From positions 1 to 64,000 of the forward strand of contig JAPTJF010000113.1 in assembly GCA_029339195.1 (NCBI GenBank): DNA of 64,000 bases, given 5' to 3'. Positions 62,130-64,000 of this stretch are shown piece after piece (within the stretch, counting starts at the first letter, position 1; the number at the start of each line of letters is the position of its first letter). The position numbers were made by a program, and so were the translations under genes. The stretch is from Micractinium sp. NFX-FRZ. Lineage: Eukaryota > Chlorophyta > Trebouxiophyceae > Chlorellales > Chlorellaceae. The notes under the pieces are model-generated. The model made no database searches and had not been told where the DNA came from. It worked only from the letters and a program-made list of their open reading frames with translations.

Positions 62130-64000
62130 CTGTCAGTGCTTGGTTCGATTTGCCGCAGACCAACTGTAACTAAAACATCACCGCCGCTGCCCTGTACGTG
62201 CCTTGCAGGTGTCCGACTACCGGCTGGACCCCCAGATGGAGGCGGCCTGCCGGGGCGACATTGCCACCCACTGCCACGGCGTGCAGCCAGGCGGGGGGCG
62301 CGTGCACGCCTGCCTGCGCACGCACTGGAACCAGCTGAGGTGCGGGCGCAGGGGCGGGGGCGGGGCAGTGGGAGGGCGGGGGTGTTTTGTTCCCCTTGCT
62401 ATGTTTCTTCCTGAGAGGTGTCTCATCACGCAACCGGCACCTACTAGGGTCATGAGCACCAGCCTTGAGCATTTGGCATCCCCTCCTGCCCCACTTCTCC
62501 AGGCACCCTTCTTCCCTGCCCCCCCTTCCCTGCCCGCCTTGTAGCCGCAACTGCAAGGACCACGAGCACCGGCTGAGCATCCTGCAGACGCGCGACGTGC
62601 GGCTGCGCCCACACATGCAGGCCGCCTGCTCGGGGGAGCTCGCCTCCTTCTGCAGGGATGTGGAGCCAGGTGTGGGGGTAGGCAAATACAGGGCAGGGGG
62701 ATTGTAATCGTCTCAGCTAGGCACATAATTGGAGCTGCATGTGCCGGGTGTCTGGCTGCCTTGGTGTGCAAGGATGGGTAGCCAGCGAGGTGCCGGTTGG
62801 CTGGGCAGGGCCAGCTGGCAAGCGGGCAGGCAGGTCGGCAGAGGCAGCGCCAAGCCGGCCGGCCAAGCCACCGGTGCGGCAGCCCCGCTGCTCTCTCTGC
62901 CAACACGGCTTGACTTGTGCCGGCGGCAGGCCGCTTGCTCGTGGGGCCTGAGGGCGGCCAGAGCATGGGAAGGCTTCGGGGTGTGCGTGCACTTTGTGCC
63001 GCCTGGCTGTGTGGCACAACGTGGCGCAGCTTGTTGACCCTTGTGCCGCTGCGTGTGCCGTGCCGTGCAGGCAAGGCGCGTGCCTTGCGCTGCCTGGTGG
63101 AGAACATGGGCAAGCCTGGGTTTAGGTGGGAACATCGGGGGGAAGGAAGTGTGGGGCAGGGGGGGTGGGGCAGGGCAGGGCAGGGGAGTGCCAAGCAAGT
63201 TGGGGCGATGTCGGCGTGCGCCCAGGCCAGGGCACACAACGGCGGTGTGCACTGGCCAACTGGGTGCGCCATGCTTCTCTCGAGGGAGGCAGACGCACCT
63301 CCTGCACACAAGCACTGGGTGGTTCCGAGGCTTGCATTATGCCCCCGGCGTGAGCACAGCGCACGTCACACAGCCACTGGGCTTTCCCACGTGTGCATTG
63401 CTGCGCCAGTCCGCTCACGCCCTCGCCTCCCCCTGTGTGCCCACTGCAGCGAGGAGTGCCGGCAGGAGGTGGCGCAGCACACGGCGGCTGCCCAGACTGA
63501 CTACCGCCTCGACTATGGGGTCAGCTCAGCCTGCCAGGTGCGGGGGCTGGGCGGTGGAGGGCGGCGCTGCTGCCTTGCTCCTGCTGGAGAGCGCCAGCGT
63601 GGCTGGCATGTGTGCCAGTTCCGGGGGGAGGGGTGCAGTCCGGTGGTTCCCTCTCTCTGCCGATACGACTGCCCAATTTCCCCGCCACACCAGCGCACAA
63701 TGAGATGCGCTTTATGACATGGGCCCCTCCCTGCAGCCCGATGTGGATGCCCAGTGCAAGGCGGAGCAGGCGGCGCTGCAGGAGGGGCAGCAGGGCGTGG
63801 TGCTCAAGTGCCTGGTGGGCAAGTACAAGTCGCTGTCAGGTGAGGCAGGTGGAAGATGAACTGCTGCTCCTTGTGTTAGTCCCTGTTCCGCCACCAGTAA
63901 TGCTCTGTCAGCTGCTGTTCCATCATCTGCTCGGCCTCGCTGGCACCGGCTTGCTCCCGCTGCTGCTGCCGCTGCCGCTGCCGTTGTTGATATCGTCAGC
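56409..64000 (+). CDS. Golgi apparatus protein 1 (GLG1/MG160) family, Cys-rich repeats; runs off the right edge
   Basis: Eighteen exons fall in the window: 56409-56664, 56878-56991, 57340-57533, 57823-57981, 58548-58698, 59030-59159, 59366-59471, 59811-59923, 60227-60357, 60715-60821, 61063-61122, 61371-61449, 61702-61832, 62209-62339, 62545-62669, 63071-63125, 63450-63537, 63737-63839; about 744 aa so far. The signal peptide is MGRCAACVLLALLLAGAAAG. A basic/acidic linker follows, then repeated GLG1 units with the pattern A-C-x2-(D/E)-(I/V)-x3-C, for example ACRDDIKKHC, ACSADIRRFC, ACSGEVSRLC, ACRGDIATHC and ACSGELASFC, each followed by a ..CL block. In animals this is a Golgi membrane glycoprotein that binds growth factors; in algae the partner is unknown. 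The last donor (TCAG|GTGAGG, 63839) shows the gene continues. Some introns contain ghost boundary copies. Confidence 0.88.
57950..58300 (+). repeat. Ghost exon end and donor, two copies, in the GLG1-like gene
   Basis: The exon end GAGGAGGGGGCC...CAGTGCCTG|GTG (57955-57983) is echoed at about 58155-58195 and 58258-58295 as GA(A/-)GGAGGGG(G)TGGGTCA...GTGCCTGGTG. The two ghosts are about 105 bases apart and sit in the next intron, which is long for this gene (566 bases). Confidence 0.65.
58885..59095 (+). repeat. Ghost exon start in the GLG1-like gene
   Basis: At about 58889-58965 a sequence reading GTMEESLEGRYKEEE matches the real exon start at 59030 (GDGKMEDCLEDHHAEEE). The copy lies 140 bases upstream, with CAAG in place of the CAG acceptor and no Cys. 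A TGCC tetranucleotide run lies between the two. Confidence 0.7.
61785..61980 (+). repeat. Ghost exon end and further degenerate segment in the GLG1-like gene
   Basis: The exon end GGGGAGGAGTGCCGCAACGAGG...CAG|GTGGG (about 61788-61837) recurs at about 61908-61960 as GGAGGAGCGCCGCATCGAGG...CAG|GTAGA, with a GT-type donor still possible. It is followed by an open segment (to about 62060) of unclear origin. Confidence 0.65.
62085..62129 (+). repeat. (CA)n microsatellite
   Basis: About 22 CA units, nearly perfect, lie in an intron of the GLG1-like gene 80 bases before the acceptor at 62208. Confidence 0.9.

Overview
This window is GC-rich, intron-dense nuclear DNA from a green alga. A Chlorella-like trebouxiophyte (Chlorella, Micractinium or Auxenochlorella type) is my inference; the class is safer than the genus. 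Support: split genes with short GT-AG (sometimes GC-AG) introns, TGTAA poly(A) signals typical of chlorophytes, alanine-, proline- and glutamine-rich low-complexity protein segments, a plastid-type Obg GTPase, a plant/algal SLP phosphatase, a plant-type wax-synthase-like acyltransferase and a cytochrome b5 front-end desaturase. I see no prokaryotic operon, plasmid, virus or CRISPR array.

I could assemble fifteen spliced gene models. Fourteen are complete; the fifteenth runs off the right edge. Every complete model closes in frame across all its introns. From left to right: hemerythrin-HHE protein (+, 224-2665); two tandem paralogues of an unrecognised family (+, 3220-4550 and 5837-7362); SLP-type phosphatase (-, 8007-10878); TEX261/Erv26-family membrane protein (+, 11192-13039); ribosomal stalk protein P0 (+, 13631-16900); secreted papain-like protease with a proline-rich tail (+, 17938-21693); unrecognised Ala-rich protein (-, 22628-25875); MATE transporter (+, 26144-31591); wax-synthase-like MBOAT acyltransferase (-, 32678-35867); unrecognised Gln-rich coiled-coil protein (-, 36650-39149); FCP1-like CTD phosphatase with a Gln-rich tail (+, 39356-45374); cytochrome b5 front-end desaturase (-, 46860-50630); ObgC GTPase (-, 51581-56100); Golgi GLG1-family Cys-rich protein (+, 56409 to beyond 64000).

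The genes are ordinary housekeeping, secretory-pathway and lipid functions and form no pathway cluster. Two lipid genes (acyltransferase, desaturase) and three early-secretory or Golgi/secreted genes (TEX261, GLG1, protease) are present, but they are not adjacent enough to imply co-regulation. Several pairs are divergent with very short shared promoters (206-313 bp).

The most unusual signal is not a gene. Several introns carry a nearby degenerate copy of an exon-intron boundary: the end of an intron plus the start of the next exon, or the end of an exon plus its donor. These 'ghost splice sites' occur in the SLP, P0, MATE, ObgC (twice) and GLG1 (three times) genes. In addition, six of about 118 inferred introns appear to use GC-AG rather than GT-AG ends, and a diverged repeat of about 0.45-0.5 kb is present in two intergenic regions (near 36.1-36.6 kb and 45.6-46.1 kb).
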